64,000 nt of DNA from CAZRQL01 sp964602415 (GTDB lineage Bacteria > Bacteroidota > Bacteroidia > Cytophagales > Flammeovirgaceae), in assembly GCA_964602415.1 (NCBI GenBank), contig CAZRQL010000015.1:1-64000 (forward strand), written 5' to 3'. The notes beneath the pieces were generated by a model. The model was not told the DNA's origin and did not search any database. It was given only the letters and a program-made list of their open reading frames with translations. The position numbers and the translations under genes are program-made. The stretch's first letter is position 1; each line of letters opens with the position of its first letter. Shown piece after piece: positions 52,958 to 61,476 of this stretch.

Positions 52958-53827
52958 ATGAATGAACTTGACCCGCAAGAACTCAATACCCTAATTAGTT
53001 TGGTTCGCGAAAAATATAATCTTGATTTTCAAGATTATGCCATATCTTCTTTTAAGAGGCGCATAAGCAGAGTGCTTGAGATTTATAAGTTTAAATCCAT
53101 AGAAGCCCTCATCAATCGGCTTTCGACCAACCCTGTTTTTTTTGATGAATTTGTTTCTGAAATCACGGTAAACGTTACAGAGATGTTCAGAGACCCTACT
53201 TTTTGGAGGGCTTTGAGAGACAATATTTTACCCACACTTTTCTCTTCCGTTCCCAATGTGAATATATGGCACGCGGGTTGTTCTTCAGGGGAAGAGGTTT
53301 TTTCTATGTGCATTGTTCTCAAGGAGTTGGGGTATTTGGAGCGCAGCCATATTGTTGCCACCGACTTAGATACAGCCATTATAGCCAAAGCCCTCAAAAA
53401 TCAAATCAGCCTTAAGCACATGGAGCTAAACGCCAAAAATTATATGGCGTATAGAAGCGACAAATCGGAATTGGTATTGAGTACAGAATCCGTTACCAAT
53501 CTTGATAGCGAGCTATTTAGTTATTTTGAGGTCAAAGACAACATGGCTTCTATTAAGAAGGAATTGTTGTCGAATGTGAGTTTTAGGAAACATGATTTGG
53601 TTCAAGGCGGGGTCTTCGGTAAATTTGATTTGATACTTTGCCGCAACGTTATGATCTACTTCAATCAGCATCTCCAAAACTCAGTTTTGACCAGACTTCA
53701 TGAAAGTCTTTTCAAATATGGTTATTTAGCTATCGGCTCAAAAGAATCTTTGATTTGGTGCGAGATAGCCAATAAGTTTTTGGTAGTGAACAACGAAGAA
53801 AAAATTTACAAAAAGGTCAAAGACTAA
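52958..53827 (+). CDS. cheR: CheR-type protein-glutamate methyltransferase
   Basis: 289 residues. An N-terminal CheR helical domain (LISLVREKYNLDFQDYAISSFKRRISRVL) and the SAM domain WHAGCSSGEEVFSMCIVL (residues 104-121), HIVATDLDTAII and LILCRNVMIYFNQHLQ are seen. It would methylate receptor-type glutamates. The frame opens upstream at 52901, but the ATG at 52958 begins the family homology. cheB starts directly after its stop. There is no chemoreceptor, CheA, CheW or CheY near it, so it may serve a non-motility pathway. Confidence 0.93.
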   Translation: MNELDPQELNTLISLVREKYNLDFQDYAISSFKRRISRVLEIYKFKSIEALINRLSTNPVFFDEFVSEITVNVTEMFRDPTFWRALRDNILPTLFSSVPNVNIWHAGCSSGEEVFSMCIVLKELGYLERSHIVATDLDTAIIAKALKNQISLKHMELNAKNYMAYRSDKSELVLSTESVTNLDSELFSYFEVKDNMASIKKELLSNVSFRKHDLVQGGVFGKFDLILCRNVMIYFNQHLQNSVLTRLHESLFKYGYLAIGSKESLIWCEIANKFLVVNNEEKIYKKVKD

Positions 53828-54406
53828 ATGACAGCTTCACCTTATCGGCTCATAGTGATTGGTGGTTCGGCTGGAAGTTTTCAGACGGTCGTCAAGCTCC
53901 TTTCATCCTTGCCTAAAGACTATGCTCTGCCTATTGCATTTTGTTTACACAGAATGAGAAGTGTAAGAAATGGTTTTTCAGATGCCCTGTCTATCAAAAG
54001 TAGCAAGTCTGTTGTAGAGCCTTATGACAAGCAAGTGATTGACAACGAGGCTTTTTTTTTGGCTCCTGCAAATTACCACTTGCTTGTTGAGCCCTGTGGA
54101 ACTTTTGCATTATCTACTGAAGACCTTACCAACAACTCACGTCCTTCTATTGATTTGCTGTTTGAATCAGCCGCTTATGCCTACGGCAGAGGGCTTGTAG
54201 CCATTCTTTTATCCGGTGCCAATCGAGATGGAGCCAAAGGGCTTCAAATGGTCAAAAAGATGAAAGGTCTTTGCATCGTGCAAGACCCCGATGAGTCCTT
54301 GATTGCCACTATGCCTTTGGCGGCTCTGCAAATCACCGAGGTAAATCATATATTGAGTTCTGACCAAATAGTTGATTTTGTTGGTGACTTAGACGGGAAT
54401 AGATGA
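53828..54406 (+). CDS. cheB: CheB-type methylesterase without receiver domain
   Basis: 192 residues that make up only the CheB catalytic domain. The Ser-His-Asp triad is seen as S14 (IGGSAGSFQ), H41 (CLHRM) and D134 (SGANRDGAKG). The N-terminal response-regulator domain of E. coli CheB is missing, so activity would not be controlled by phosphorylation in the usual way. It pairs with cheR without a spacer and overlaps a possible small gene by ATGA. Confidence 0.92.
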   Translation: MTASPYRLIVIGGSAGSFQTVVKLLSSLPKDYALPIAFCLHRMRSVRNGFSDALSIKSSKSVVEPYDKQVIDNEAFFLAPANYHLLVEPCGTFALSTEDLTNNSRPSIDLLFESAAYAYGRGLVAILLSGANRDGAKGLQMVKKMKGLCIVQDPDESLIATMPLAALQITEVNHILSSDQIVDFVGDLDGNR

Positions 54407-54630
54407 AAAAATATTGGTCTTTAGGGGTTTATGCTTTACTTTTTTTGGCTGTCTTGCCGAACCTTTGGAAAAATTGTTGTATGTTGCCCTCTGAGCTATG
54501 GGTGTCAAAACAGATATTATATTTCTTTGGGAATCACACCACAACACAAAAAATTTCTTACCAAAGTAATATTTTCTACTCCGAGCAGAGGCGAAACTTT
54601 TGTCTGGCTGCCGACGGATTTACTAAATAG
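54403..54630 (+). CDS. Possible small membrane protein, unrecognised
   Basis: ATG overlaps the cheB stop (ATGA), then 75 codons. It begins with a hydrophobic stretch (YALLFLAVLPNLW) and has no recognisable family. A second open frame (from 54431, +1) covers the same DNA and runs to 54676, so the true frame, or a frameshift between them, cannot be decided by eye. Confidence 0.3.
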   Translation: MKKYWSLGVYALLFLAVLPNLWKNCCMLPSELWVSKQILYFFGNHTTTQKISYQSNIFYSEQRRNFCLAADGFTK

Positions 54631-54881
54631 GAGTTTGGCGGAGAGCCGGACAAAAAAAATGGCAACCAAAAAATAGGGAAATTTTAAAAAAAAATCACCA
54701 CTACAATATGGCTAATTTTAGACAAATTCTTGAAAATGAATTTAATAATGAGAAAAGTCTAAACTACCGGACTGATGATATTTTATTGGTTGGAATTAAA
54801 TTCTAAAACATTTGTATATTTGCTGGCTGATTTTCGTACCTTTATGCTTAAGAATACATCTGTCGCTAAAATGGCTACTCT
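54631..54881 (+). other. AT-rich spacer before siaB
   Basis: About 250 bases with little coding signal. It holds a 32-codon frame MANFRQILENEF... (54708-54806), which may be noise, and the siaB promoter. With the doubtful small gene before it, the stretch from cheB to siaB is about 475 bases with no firm gene. Confidence 0.4.
54790..54822 (+). promoter_or_regulatory. Promoter of the siaB-siaC-ABC operon
   Basis: TTG (54790-54792), 22 bases, TATATTTG (54815-54822), then a leader of about 55 bases to the siaB ATG. Fits the Bacteroidota consensus and suggests the Sia/ABC block is read apart from cheRB. Confidence 0.6.
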
Positions 54882-55421
54882 ATGAAGTTCATATACGAAT
54901 TGCATAAAACCATGCTTGAGAGGAACTTAATCCTTGTTTATGAAGGAGAGTTCAATCAAGAGGTTACCAAATCTGTTCTTTCAATGGCTGAAAGGAATAT
55001 GGACTCTTTTGGCGAGGATGCTTCTATCAAGCGCAAGGTTTTCAATGTAATGGTTGAATGTCTTCAAAATATTTGCAAACATGCCGTTTCTCTTGAAGAC
55101 AGAAACCTAAAAAATAACGCCATATTTATGATAGGAAAGGATGAAGCTGAGTACTTTATCACTTCAGGGAATGTCATCTTATCCAGCCAGGTGCCGGATA
55201 TGGCCAGAAAGTTAGAGTTGATCAATTCATTGGACAGAGAAGGTCTAAAGGAACTTTACAAAAGCATCATCAAGACTACGGAACTCTCCAGTAAAGGCGG
55301 TGCGGGCTTGGGTTTTGTAGATATGGCACGCAAGTCCGGCAATAAATTACTTTTTGATTTTGAAACAGTCAACGAAGAACTCACTTTTTTTTCACTAATC
55401 ACCTCAATAGCAAGAGTCTAA
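54882..55421 (+). CDS. siaB: SiaB-family protein kinase (copy 1)
   Basis: 179 residues, cytoplasmic, GHKL-like fold of the SiaB/DUF6272 family. In Pseudomonas SiaABCD, SiaB phosphorylates SiaC, which otherwise activates the diguanylate cyclase SiaD. Seen: an N-box-like VMVECLQNICKHA (N63) and a G-box GGAGLGFVDMARKS (139-152), so the ATP site looks intact. siaC overlaps the stop by one base (TAATG). Placement with siaC supports the call. Confidence 0.88.
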   Translation: MKFIYELHKTMLERNLILVYEGEFNQEVTKSVLSMAERNMDSFGEDASIKRKVFNVMVECLQNICKHAVSLEDRNLKNNAIFMIGKDEAEYFITSGNVILSSQVPDMARKLELINSLDREGLKELYKSIIKTTELSSKGGAGLGFVDMARKSGNKLLFDFETVNEELTFFSLITSIARV

Positions 55422-55795
55422 TGTCCGTTAATATGAACGTTATCAACCTTGAGGGTACAGAAGATACCCCAAAAGTCGTCTTAGACAAGACAAACAGCAC
55501 TTTCGAAATTTCGGGAAGATCTTTGCCTGAAGATTCGGCTGATTTCTACCGTCCGGTAGTGGAGTGGATAAAAGATTACCAAAAGCAGGCTAATACCGAA
55601 ACCCACTTCAAATTCAAGTTGGAATACTTCAATACAGCTTCTTCAAAGCTCATCTTGGACATACTCTCACTACTTCAAGAAATCGAAGGCATAAAAATTC
55701 TTTGGTTTTTTCATGAAGAAGATGAAGACATGCAAGAGGCAGGCAAAGAGTTTTCTGAACTGGTTGATGTGCCTTTCGAATTCATTAAATACTAA
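55421..55795 (+). CDS. siaC: SiaC-family regulatory phosphoprotein (DUF1987, copy 1)
   Basis: 124 residues of the DUF1987 family with an STAS-like strand-helix rhythm. The family hallmark LEYFNTASSKLILDIL is present; the threonine of YFNT (T72) corresponds by pattern to the residue phosphorylated by SiaB in Pseudomonas. The middle, ILWFFHEEDEDMQEAG, is acidic. It is coupled to siaB and is 22 bases before the ABC gene. No SiaD is in the window, so its output target is open; the ABC protein is a candidate. Confidence 0.9.
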   Translation: MSVNMNVINLEGTEDTPKVVLDKTNSTFEISGRSLPEDSADFYRPVVEWIKDYQKQANTETHFKFKLEYFNTASSKLILDILSLLQEIEGIKILWFFHEEDEDMQEAGKEFSELVDVPFEFIKY

Positions 55796-55817
55796 GCCTT
55801 TTGTTAAATTGTAGTCT

Positions 55818-58800
55818 ATGAGTGAGGAAATACTCAAAGCACTTACCGAGCTCTTTGCTATTATTTCAAAACAGGACGGTGGTGCTTCAGAAATTGAGCG
55901 AAATTACGTTATCAATTTCTTTAAACAAGAGCTTGATTTGGCTCGTGTTTCGGAGTATATTACTCAATATGACAGGTTTACTGAATTTGGAGAATACGGA
56001 GTACAAGCCGAAAAAATTGATGATGAGTCCAAACGCAAAAGCAAATTGGCTCTCACCAATGTAAAAGACTCCGTTAAAACTCTAAAAATATGTCGCGAGA
56101 TCAACAAAACTCTTAACCAAAAGCAGAAAGTCATCGTATTGGTTAAGTTGCTTGAGATGCTTGCCTCAGATAATTCTTTTACACCACAGAAAATGAACAT
56201 CATCAGCACAGTTGCTGATGTTTTCAACATACCCCATAGAGAGTATAAAGTTATTGAGCGTTTTGTTAAGGAAAATTCTGACGAAATGCTTGATTATGAA
56301 GATATACTAAGATTCGATGACCAGCCCCCTCCACCTGATAGCCGAATGAAATTTATCAATTCAGGCAATTTAGATGGTGAAATTCTTTTTGTCAGGGTCA
56401 AAAGTGTCGGGCTTTATTTCACCCGTTACACGGGTAAAGACAACGTTGAGTTAAATGGCATCCCCGTAAGACGAGGTTCTATCTTACAATTCGCTCCGGG
56501 TAGTGTTTTTAAGACCCCCAAAGGTGCTCCTCTGTATTACAGCGACTTAGTCAGCACTTTCAATAGCGATATCAAAAGAGAAGAACTTAGTTTTGAAGTC
56601 ATAGACGTAGAGTTCCGTTTTCCCAGCGGGCATATAGGGCTGAGAAATGTCAATCTCTCTGAAGGTCCGGGTAAACTCATTGGAATCATGGGTGCCAGCG
56701 GTGCAGGGAAAACAACCTTGCTCAACGTGATGGCAGGTATCGAAAAACCTTCCAAAGGTGAGGTATTGATAAACGGCTATAGTATTCATAAACAAAAAGA
56801 TAAGATTGAGGGTGTCATTGGCTACATAGCCCAAGATGACTTGCTGATAGAAGAATTGACGGTTTATCAAAACCTTTATTACAACGCCAAACTTTGTTTT
56901 AAGAACCTCACAGAAGACCAACTTACCAAAAAGGTAATGGACACCTTAGAGAGTTTGGGTCTGGAGAGAATCGCTCACCTTAAAGTTGGTAACGTTTTTA
57001 ACAAGAAAATAAGTGGCGGCCAGCGCAAAAGGTTGAATATAGCCCTTGAACTGATTCGCGAGCCTTCTGTGCTTTTTGTGGATGAACCTACTTCAGGGCT
57101 TTCGTCAAGGGACTCTGAAAATGTAATTGATTTGCTCAAAGAGTTGTCCTTGAAAGGAAAACTTATATTTGTTGTGATTCACCAGCCTTCGTCCGACATC
57201 TACAAAACCTTTGATAGGATGTGGATTATGGATACAGGTGGCTATCCCATCTTTTACGGCAATCCGGTCGAAGCGGTTACTTATTTCAAAACGACCACGC
57301 GGCAGGCTTCTGCGGAACAAGGTCAGTGCCCTACTTGTGGCAATGTCAATCCGGAGCAAATATTCAACTTAATTGAAGCAAGGGTAGTAGATGAATACGG
57401 AGAATTTACAAACAAAAGAAAAATTTCTCCCCCCGATTGGCACGAGTTGTATCTAAAAAATATCACTTTCGAAGCTGCTAAAAGAGTCAATGAGCCACCA
57501 AAAGTTACCTTAAATATACCTTCTTGGTTTAAGCAGACATTTATTTTTACTATCAGAGACTTTCTCTCAAAGATTAGTAATGTCCAATACATGACTATCA
57601 ATCTTGTGGAAGCTCCGATTCTTGCACTTCTTTTGTCTTTGATCATTAGGTACAGGACAGGTGCGGATGCTTTTTATGTGTATCGACATAACGAAAACAT
57701 ACCGGCTTACATATTGATTTGTATTATTATATCCCTTTTTATGGGGCTTACGGTGTCGGCAGAGGAGATAATCAGGGACAGAAAAATCAAAAAGCGTGAG
57801 TCCTTTCTCAACCTCAGTAAGTCGGCTTATCTGTTTTCAAAACTTGCCATTTTATTCATGTTTTCGGCTATTCAGACATTGAGTTTTGTTTTGATTGGAA
57901 ACACCATCCTTGATATTGATGGTATGATACTTACGTATTGGATCATATTATTTTCAGTCTCTTGCCATGCCAACGTACTTGGACTCAATATTTCTTCTGC
58001 ATTTAATTCTGCGGTTACGGTTTATATTATTATCCCATTATTGCTTATCCCGCAGATGATATTGAGCGGTTTGATTTTCAATTTCGATAAGCTAAACAAT
58101 AGCATAAGAACCAGAGGAACTGTCCCTTTAATGGCTGATTTTATGGTGTCTCGTTGGTCTTATGAAGCCATCACTGTCAGGCAATATAAATCAAATCGAT
58201 TTTTTAAGACTCTTTTTGAGCACAAGGCATTGGAGAGTTATTACGATTTTAAATCAGTCTATTTTCTCGATCAGGAGTTTAAAGCACGTCTGGCAGACAG
58301 CGAAGAGATACTCAGAGACCCCTCAAATTTTGAGAATCCCGAAAAACAATTAGAAGAAAATATCTTCGTACTCAACAATATGTTTGAAGACGATACGTTA
58401 TTAAATCGATTGGCAAAATTTTATACCCAACTTCCACTTACAACCAAAGGTTTTTCGGTATCGACAGTTGATGCCTTGAGGCTTTTGGGTGACACTGCCA
58501 AATTAATTTACAGCATTGAAAAAGGAAAAGCCAGTGATGCTTATGACGAAGAAGAATATGCGTTGAAATTGTCTTTAAACGGAGGCGTATATGATGAAAC
58601 TTTGGACGAAAAATTCACTAAGTTTAAAGACAATTATTACAATGACAGGTTGGCAGAGGTCGTAACTGACAAAAACCAGATTGATAAGTTTACGGTTATA
58701 GATGGAAAAGTTGTTCCATTGAAAGACCCGATTTATCAAACTCCGCTCCCTGCGCATATTTTTGACTACCGCACTATATTCTTCGCTTCTAAAAAGCATT

Positions 58801-58961
58801 TTTTTGGACAGTTTTTTGATACATATAATTTTAACTTATCCGTTATATGGTTGATGACCTTGCTTCTTTACATGCTTTTATATTTTGATGTACTAAGTAG
58901 GTCATTAAATTGGACAAGTAGTTTAGCTAATACAATTTTTTCTAACTTTAAACGTAAATAA
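55818..58961 (+). CDS. TerB-ABCG fusion: ABC ATPase/permease with N-terminal regulatory domains
   Basis: 1047 residues. Order: TerB-like helical domain (about 1-155), a beta-rich FHA-like segment (about 178-250: FINSGNLDGEILFVRV, VELNGIPVRRGSIL), ABC ATPase (about 258-500) with Walker A GASGAGKTT (292-300), signature SGGQR (399-403), Walker B LFVDEP (419-424) and H-loop H455, a CPTC cysteine pair (504-507), ABC-2/ABCG membrane domain with about six spans (about 595-755), a long soluble extension (about 790-1005) and a last span (about 1010-1030). It would dimerise as an ABCG-like half-transporter; substrate unknown. It lies between siaBC and a lipoprotein gene. Confidence 0.9.
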   Translation: MSEEILKALTELFAIISKQDGGASEIERNYVINFFKQELDLARVSEYITQYDRFTEFGEYGVQAEKIDDESKRKSKLALTNVKDSVKTLKICREINKTLNQKQKVIVLVKLLEMLASDNSFTPQKMNIISTVADVFNIPHREYKVIERFVKENSDEMLDYEDILRFDDQPPPPDSRMKFINSGNLDGEILFVRVKSVGLYFTRYTGKDNVELNGIPVRRGSILQFAPGSVFKTPKGAPLYYSDLVSTFNSDIKREELSFEVIDVEFRFPSGHIGLRNVNLSEGPGKLIGIMGASGAGKTTLLNVMAGIEKPSKGEVLINGYSIHKQKDKIEGVIGYIAQDDLLIEELTVYQNLYYNAKLCFKNLTEDQLTKKVMDTLESLGLERIAHLKVGNVFNKKISGGQRKRLNIALELIREPSVLFVDEPTSGLSSRDSENVIDLLKELSLKGKLIFVVIHQPSSDIYKTFDRMWIMDTGGYPIFYGNPVEAVTYFKTTTRQASAEQGQCPTCGNVNPEQIFNLIEARVVDEYGEFTNKRKISPPDWHELYLKNITFEAAKRVNEPPKVTLNIPSWFKQTFIFTIRDFLSKISNVQYMTINLVEAPILALLLSLIIRYRTGADAFYVYRHNENIPAYILICIIISLFMGLTVSAEEIIRDRKIKKRESFLNLSKSAYLFSKLAILFMFSAIQTLSFVLIGNTILDIDGMILTYWIILFSVSCHANVLGLNISSAFNSAVTVYIIIPLLLIPQMILSGLIFNFDKLNNSIRTRGTVPLMADFMVSRWSYEAITVRQYKSNRFFKTLFEHKALESYYDFKSVYFLDQEFKARLADSEEILRDPSNFENPEKQLEENIFVLNNMFEDDTLLNRLAKFYTQLPLTTKGFSVSTVDALRLLGDTAKLIYSIEKGKASDAYDEEEYALKLSLNGGVYDETLDEKFTKFKDNYYNDRLAEVVTDKNQIDKFTVIDGKVVPLKDPIYQTPLPAHIFDYRTIFFASKKHFFGQFFDTYNFNLSVIWLMTLLLYMLLYFDVLSRSLNWTSSLANTIFSNFKRK

Positions 58962-58992
58962 GTCTCAATATTAAAACGGTAAAAATTTCAAT

Positions 58993-59907
58993 ATGAAACA
59001 TTTGTTCCTTTCTATCTTTACCTTGTCGCTGCTTTTGGGTTGCGGCGACAACCAAGCCTCTGAAAAAGACAATCCCGGCAACGATCAACCCGGCTCTGAG
59101 ATGGGTCTTGATGGAGGTAACAAAAAAGTAAGTGATGATATCATTAATAATATATTGATGTCCATTCCTTCTCCTCTTGAGATTTCCATGATCATCAAAG
59201 AATCCGGTGCAGAGTACAATGTAAAAGATCTAAACGACCATGCAGCGGTTTTGAGGTACAGTTCAACTTTCAAAAAAGCCATCAATTTGGGTATTTACTC
59301 TACTGACTTGGGGTATGCTAACATATACGCCAAAAAACAAGATGCCGTAAATTATCTTAACTCGGTAAAAAAACTTTCAGATGAGTTGGCCATTGGTCAG
59401 TTTTTCGACTACACAACTATTAAAAGTTTAGCTGAAAGTTCGGATAAGTTGGATGAGTTGATTCAGACCACCACTGAGAACTTTGAGAAAATTAACTACC
59501 ACCTCCGCGAACAAAAGCGTGAGTCATTGAGTATTTTGCTATTGACTGGCGGCTGGATTGAAATCTCATATTTGACCACTCTCATACATGAGAGAACCAA
59601 AAATGAAACTCTCAAGGAAAAAATTGGAGAGCAAAAGTTGGTTTTGGAACGCATTTTGTTAGTATTGGAAGTGTATAGTACCAAACCAGAGTTTCCGGCT
59701 CTTATTGCTGACTTGAAAGAACTCAGAAAAGTTTATGACAAAATCAGAATTGAGACATCTTACAGCCCTCCGGTTCGCAAGCAGGATGATGGTGGCAGAA
59801 CAATCGTTTATGAAGATGCAACAAAGCAAACCATTATCATAAACGATGACGATGTGGCAGCCATCAAGAGTCTTTTAACTTCAATCAGAAATAAAGTTAC
59901 CAAGTAA
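58993..59907 (+). CDS. Hypothetical lipoprotein of the Sia/ABC block
   Basis: 304 residues. A lipoprotein signal ends in LLLGCGDN (Cys17), followed by a short Gly/Asp/Asn-rich linker, then an all-helical body (SMIIKESGAEYNVKDLNDHA..., SYLTTLIHERTKNETLKEKI). A tail rich in acids, VYEDATKQTIIINDDDVAAI, precedes a final helix. No family recognised. It follows the ABC gene by 31 bases and is probably in the same operon; it could be a periplasmic partner or cargo. Confidence 0.8.
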   Translation: MKHLFLSIFTLSLLLGCGDNQASEKDNPGNDQPGSEMGLDGGNKKVSDDIINNILMSIPSPLEISMIIKESGAEYNVKDLNDHAAVLRYSSTFKKAINLGIYSTDLGYANIYAKKQDAVNYLNSVKKLSDELAIGQFFDYTTIKSLAESSDKLDELIQTTTENFEKINYHLREQKRESLSILLLTGGWIEISYLTTLIHERTKNETLKEKIGEQKLVLERILLVLEVYSTKPEFPALIADLKELRKVYDKIRIETSYSPPVRKQDDGGRTIVYEDATKQTIIINDDDVAAIKSLLTSIRNKVTK

Positions 59908-59934
59908 TTTAATTTAAACGCAAACTAAACGAAT

Positions 59935-60366
59935 ATGAAAAATATTTTTGCTTTAAGTTTAGCTCTGTTTATGACGTTGGCTATGACTTCTCAATCCAAT
60001 GCACAATGCAACGCTGAACTTTTTATCTCCAAAGCACTTCAACAACTTGCACCCGGTTTTACATTTGTAAAAAGCTATCGAATAGACGGCAGAAATGGTA
60101 CAAGACCAAAAATTGAATATACATGCGTATTCAGCAAGGATAGCAATTACACCATTACAATAGTTGGTAAAGATGGGGGATCACAAGGGATTATAGCTAC
60201 TTTATATGATTCTCGACGCAACCAAATGGTCTCTAATTTCAATGACAATAAATATTACCAAACACTCAACTATAAATGTAGGGCAACCGGTATCTATTAT
60301 CTGACATTTACTTTCAAAGATCCAACACCTTACTGCGGCGGGGCTGTATTAGGTTTTAAACGTTAA
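59935..60366 (+). CDS. Small secreted beta-rich protein, unrecognised
   Basis: 143 residues with a signal peptide (LALFMTLAMTSQSNAQ) and a mature, mostly beta part. Four cysteines (CNAELF, YTCVFSK, NYKCRATG, PYCGGA) could form two disulfides. No family recognised. It lies 27 bases after the lipoprotein gene and ends just before a strong terminator, so it seems to close the operon that begins at siaB. Confidence 0.8.
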   Translation: MKNIFALSLALFMTLAMTSQSNAQCNAELFISKALQQLAPGFTFVKSYRIDGRNGTRPKIEYTCVFSKDSNYTITIVGKDGGSQGIIATLYDSRRNQMVSNFNDNKYYQTLNYKCRATGIYYLTFTFKDPTPYCGGAVLGFKR

Positions 60367-60392
60367 TCTTTTATTTTGTTTTATCTAAATTT

Positions 60393-60420
60393 GAGTCCGT
60401 AGAACAGCGGACTCTTTTTT
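60393..60420 (+). terminator. Terminator of the siaBC-ABC operon
   Basis: GAGTCCG (60393-60399) and CGGACTC (60408-60414) pair around an 8-base loop, with a T run to 60420. It ends seven bases before the ATG of the LolA-like gene. Confidence 0.9.
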
Positions 60421-60426
60421 GTATTT

Positions 60427-61077
60427 ATGAAAAAAGTAATTTATTTTCTGTATTTATTATTTGTACCGCTACTTTTGCAGGCACAATCTGGCAACGAAGC
60501 CGGAAAGATATTGGATGAGATGTCTGCTAAGTACAAAAAGATTCCTGCTTACCGAGCTAAGTTTAAGTATGAGTTGCACAATAACACAAACGGCAAGGTA
60601 GATAGGTTGGAAGGGAGTATCACGGTCAAAGGCAATAAGTATTACCTAAAGTTAAACGGGCAAGAAGTTTTTAACGATGAGAAAACAGTTTGGACATACC
60701 TGCCCGATGACAAAGAGGTGATTATAACCAATCCTGATGACGACGACTCAATGAACCCAAGTAAGATTTATCAGATATACCGCAAAGGGTTTAGGTATGT
60801 CTTGGCGGAAGACCAAAAAGTTGATGGCGTTCTGTGTTATGTAGTGATTTTAGAACCTGAGTTGAATTCAAAAAAGAAGTACAACTTTGTGCAGTGCAGA
60901 CTCTATATTGCCAAAGACTCAAAGTCCCTAAGGAAATGGGAAATCACTGAAAAAGGTAATATTTCTAAGACAGCCGTAACAATAAGTGAGTTTATTGTTG
61001 ACAATAGAATAAAGGATGGGGAATTTTCTTTTGATAAGTCAAAATACCCCAATGTCAGAATAGAAGAAATGCGGTAA
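60427..61077 (+). CDS. LolA-like outer-membrane lipoprotein carrier protein
   Basis: 216 residues. A signal peptide ends in LLQAQ, and the body has the LolA/LolB-type half-barrel rhythm: YRAKFKYELHN, RLEGSITVKGNKYYLKLNG, EKTVWTYLPDDKEVIITNPD, YVVILEP and LYIAKDSKSLRKWE. LolA family members carry lipoproteins or hydrophobic ligands across the periplasm. It sits six bases after a terminator and so probably depends on read-through or its own promoter. The gene converges with siaC copy 2 (one-base gap). Strengthens the envelope-export reading of the block. Confidence 0.88.
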   Translation: MKKVIYFLYLLFVPLLLQAQSGNEAGKILDEMSAKYKKIPAYRAKFKYELHNNTNGKVDRLEGSITVKGNKYYLKLNGQEVFNDEKTVWTYLPDDKEVIITNPDDDDSMNPSKIYQIYRKGFRYVLAEDQKVDGVLCYVVILEPELNSKKKYNFVQCRLYIAKDSKSLRKWEITEKGNISKTAVTISEFIVDNRIKDGEFSFDKSKYPNVRIEEMR

Positions 61078-61078
61078 G

Positions 61079-61471
61079 CTAATCGGCTTGCACTAATTTG
61101 ATGGGGAGTCCAGTTTCATCCATAAAATCTTCCGCTTCCATCTTCATATCGTCATCATCGTCAGGGTCAGGATAATACCAAGTTATATTGATAGTCTTGC
61201 CTTTTTGGTGATAGTTTTTGATTACTCTTAAAAAGTCAAGTATGGCTCTTGAAGAGCTTGTATTGAAATATGTCAGCTTAAAATTAAGCTCCATATTATC
61301 TCTACCGCTATCGAAAAATTCACTGACCCAAGAGGAAAGTTTGTCATAAAAGTCAAAAGCCTCTTCAAGGTACGATTCACCGGCAATAGTACAGACACCG
61401 GTTTGATAGTTAAAATCCACATTGGGAATAAAATAAACCCCTCTTTCGCCTTGGATGTATAGGTTTTCCAT
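61079..61471 (-). CDS. siaC: SiaC-family regulatory phosphoprotein (DUF1987, copy 2)
   Basis: 130 residues from ATG 61471 (a TTG at 61480 would overlap siaB2 by four bases). The DUF1987 hallmark LTYFNTSSSRAILDFL is present with the presumed phospho-threonine T71, and the acidic ITWYYPDPDDDDDM aligns with the acidic stretch of copy 1. The mid-protein sequence differs clearly from copy 1. It is the second gene of a siaB-siaC pair on the minus strand. Confidence 0.88.
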   Translation of the reverse strand: MENLYIQGERGVYFIPNVDFNYQTGVCTIAGESYLEEAFDFYDKLSSWVSEFFDSGRDNMELNFKLTYFNTSSSRAILDFLRVIKNYHQKGKTINITWYYPDPDDDDDMKMEAEDFMDETGLPIKLVQAD

Positions 61472-61476
61472 GTATC

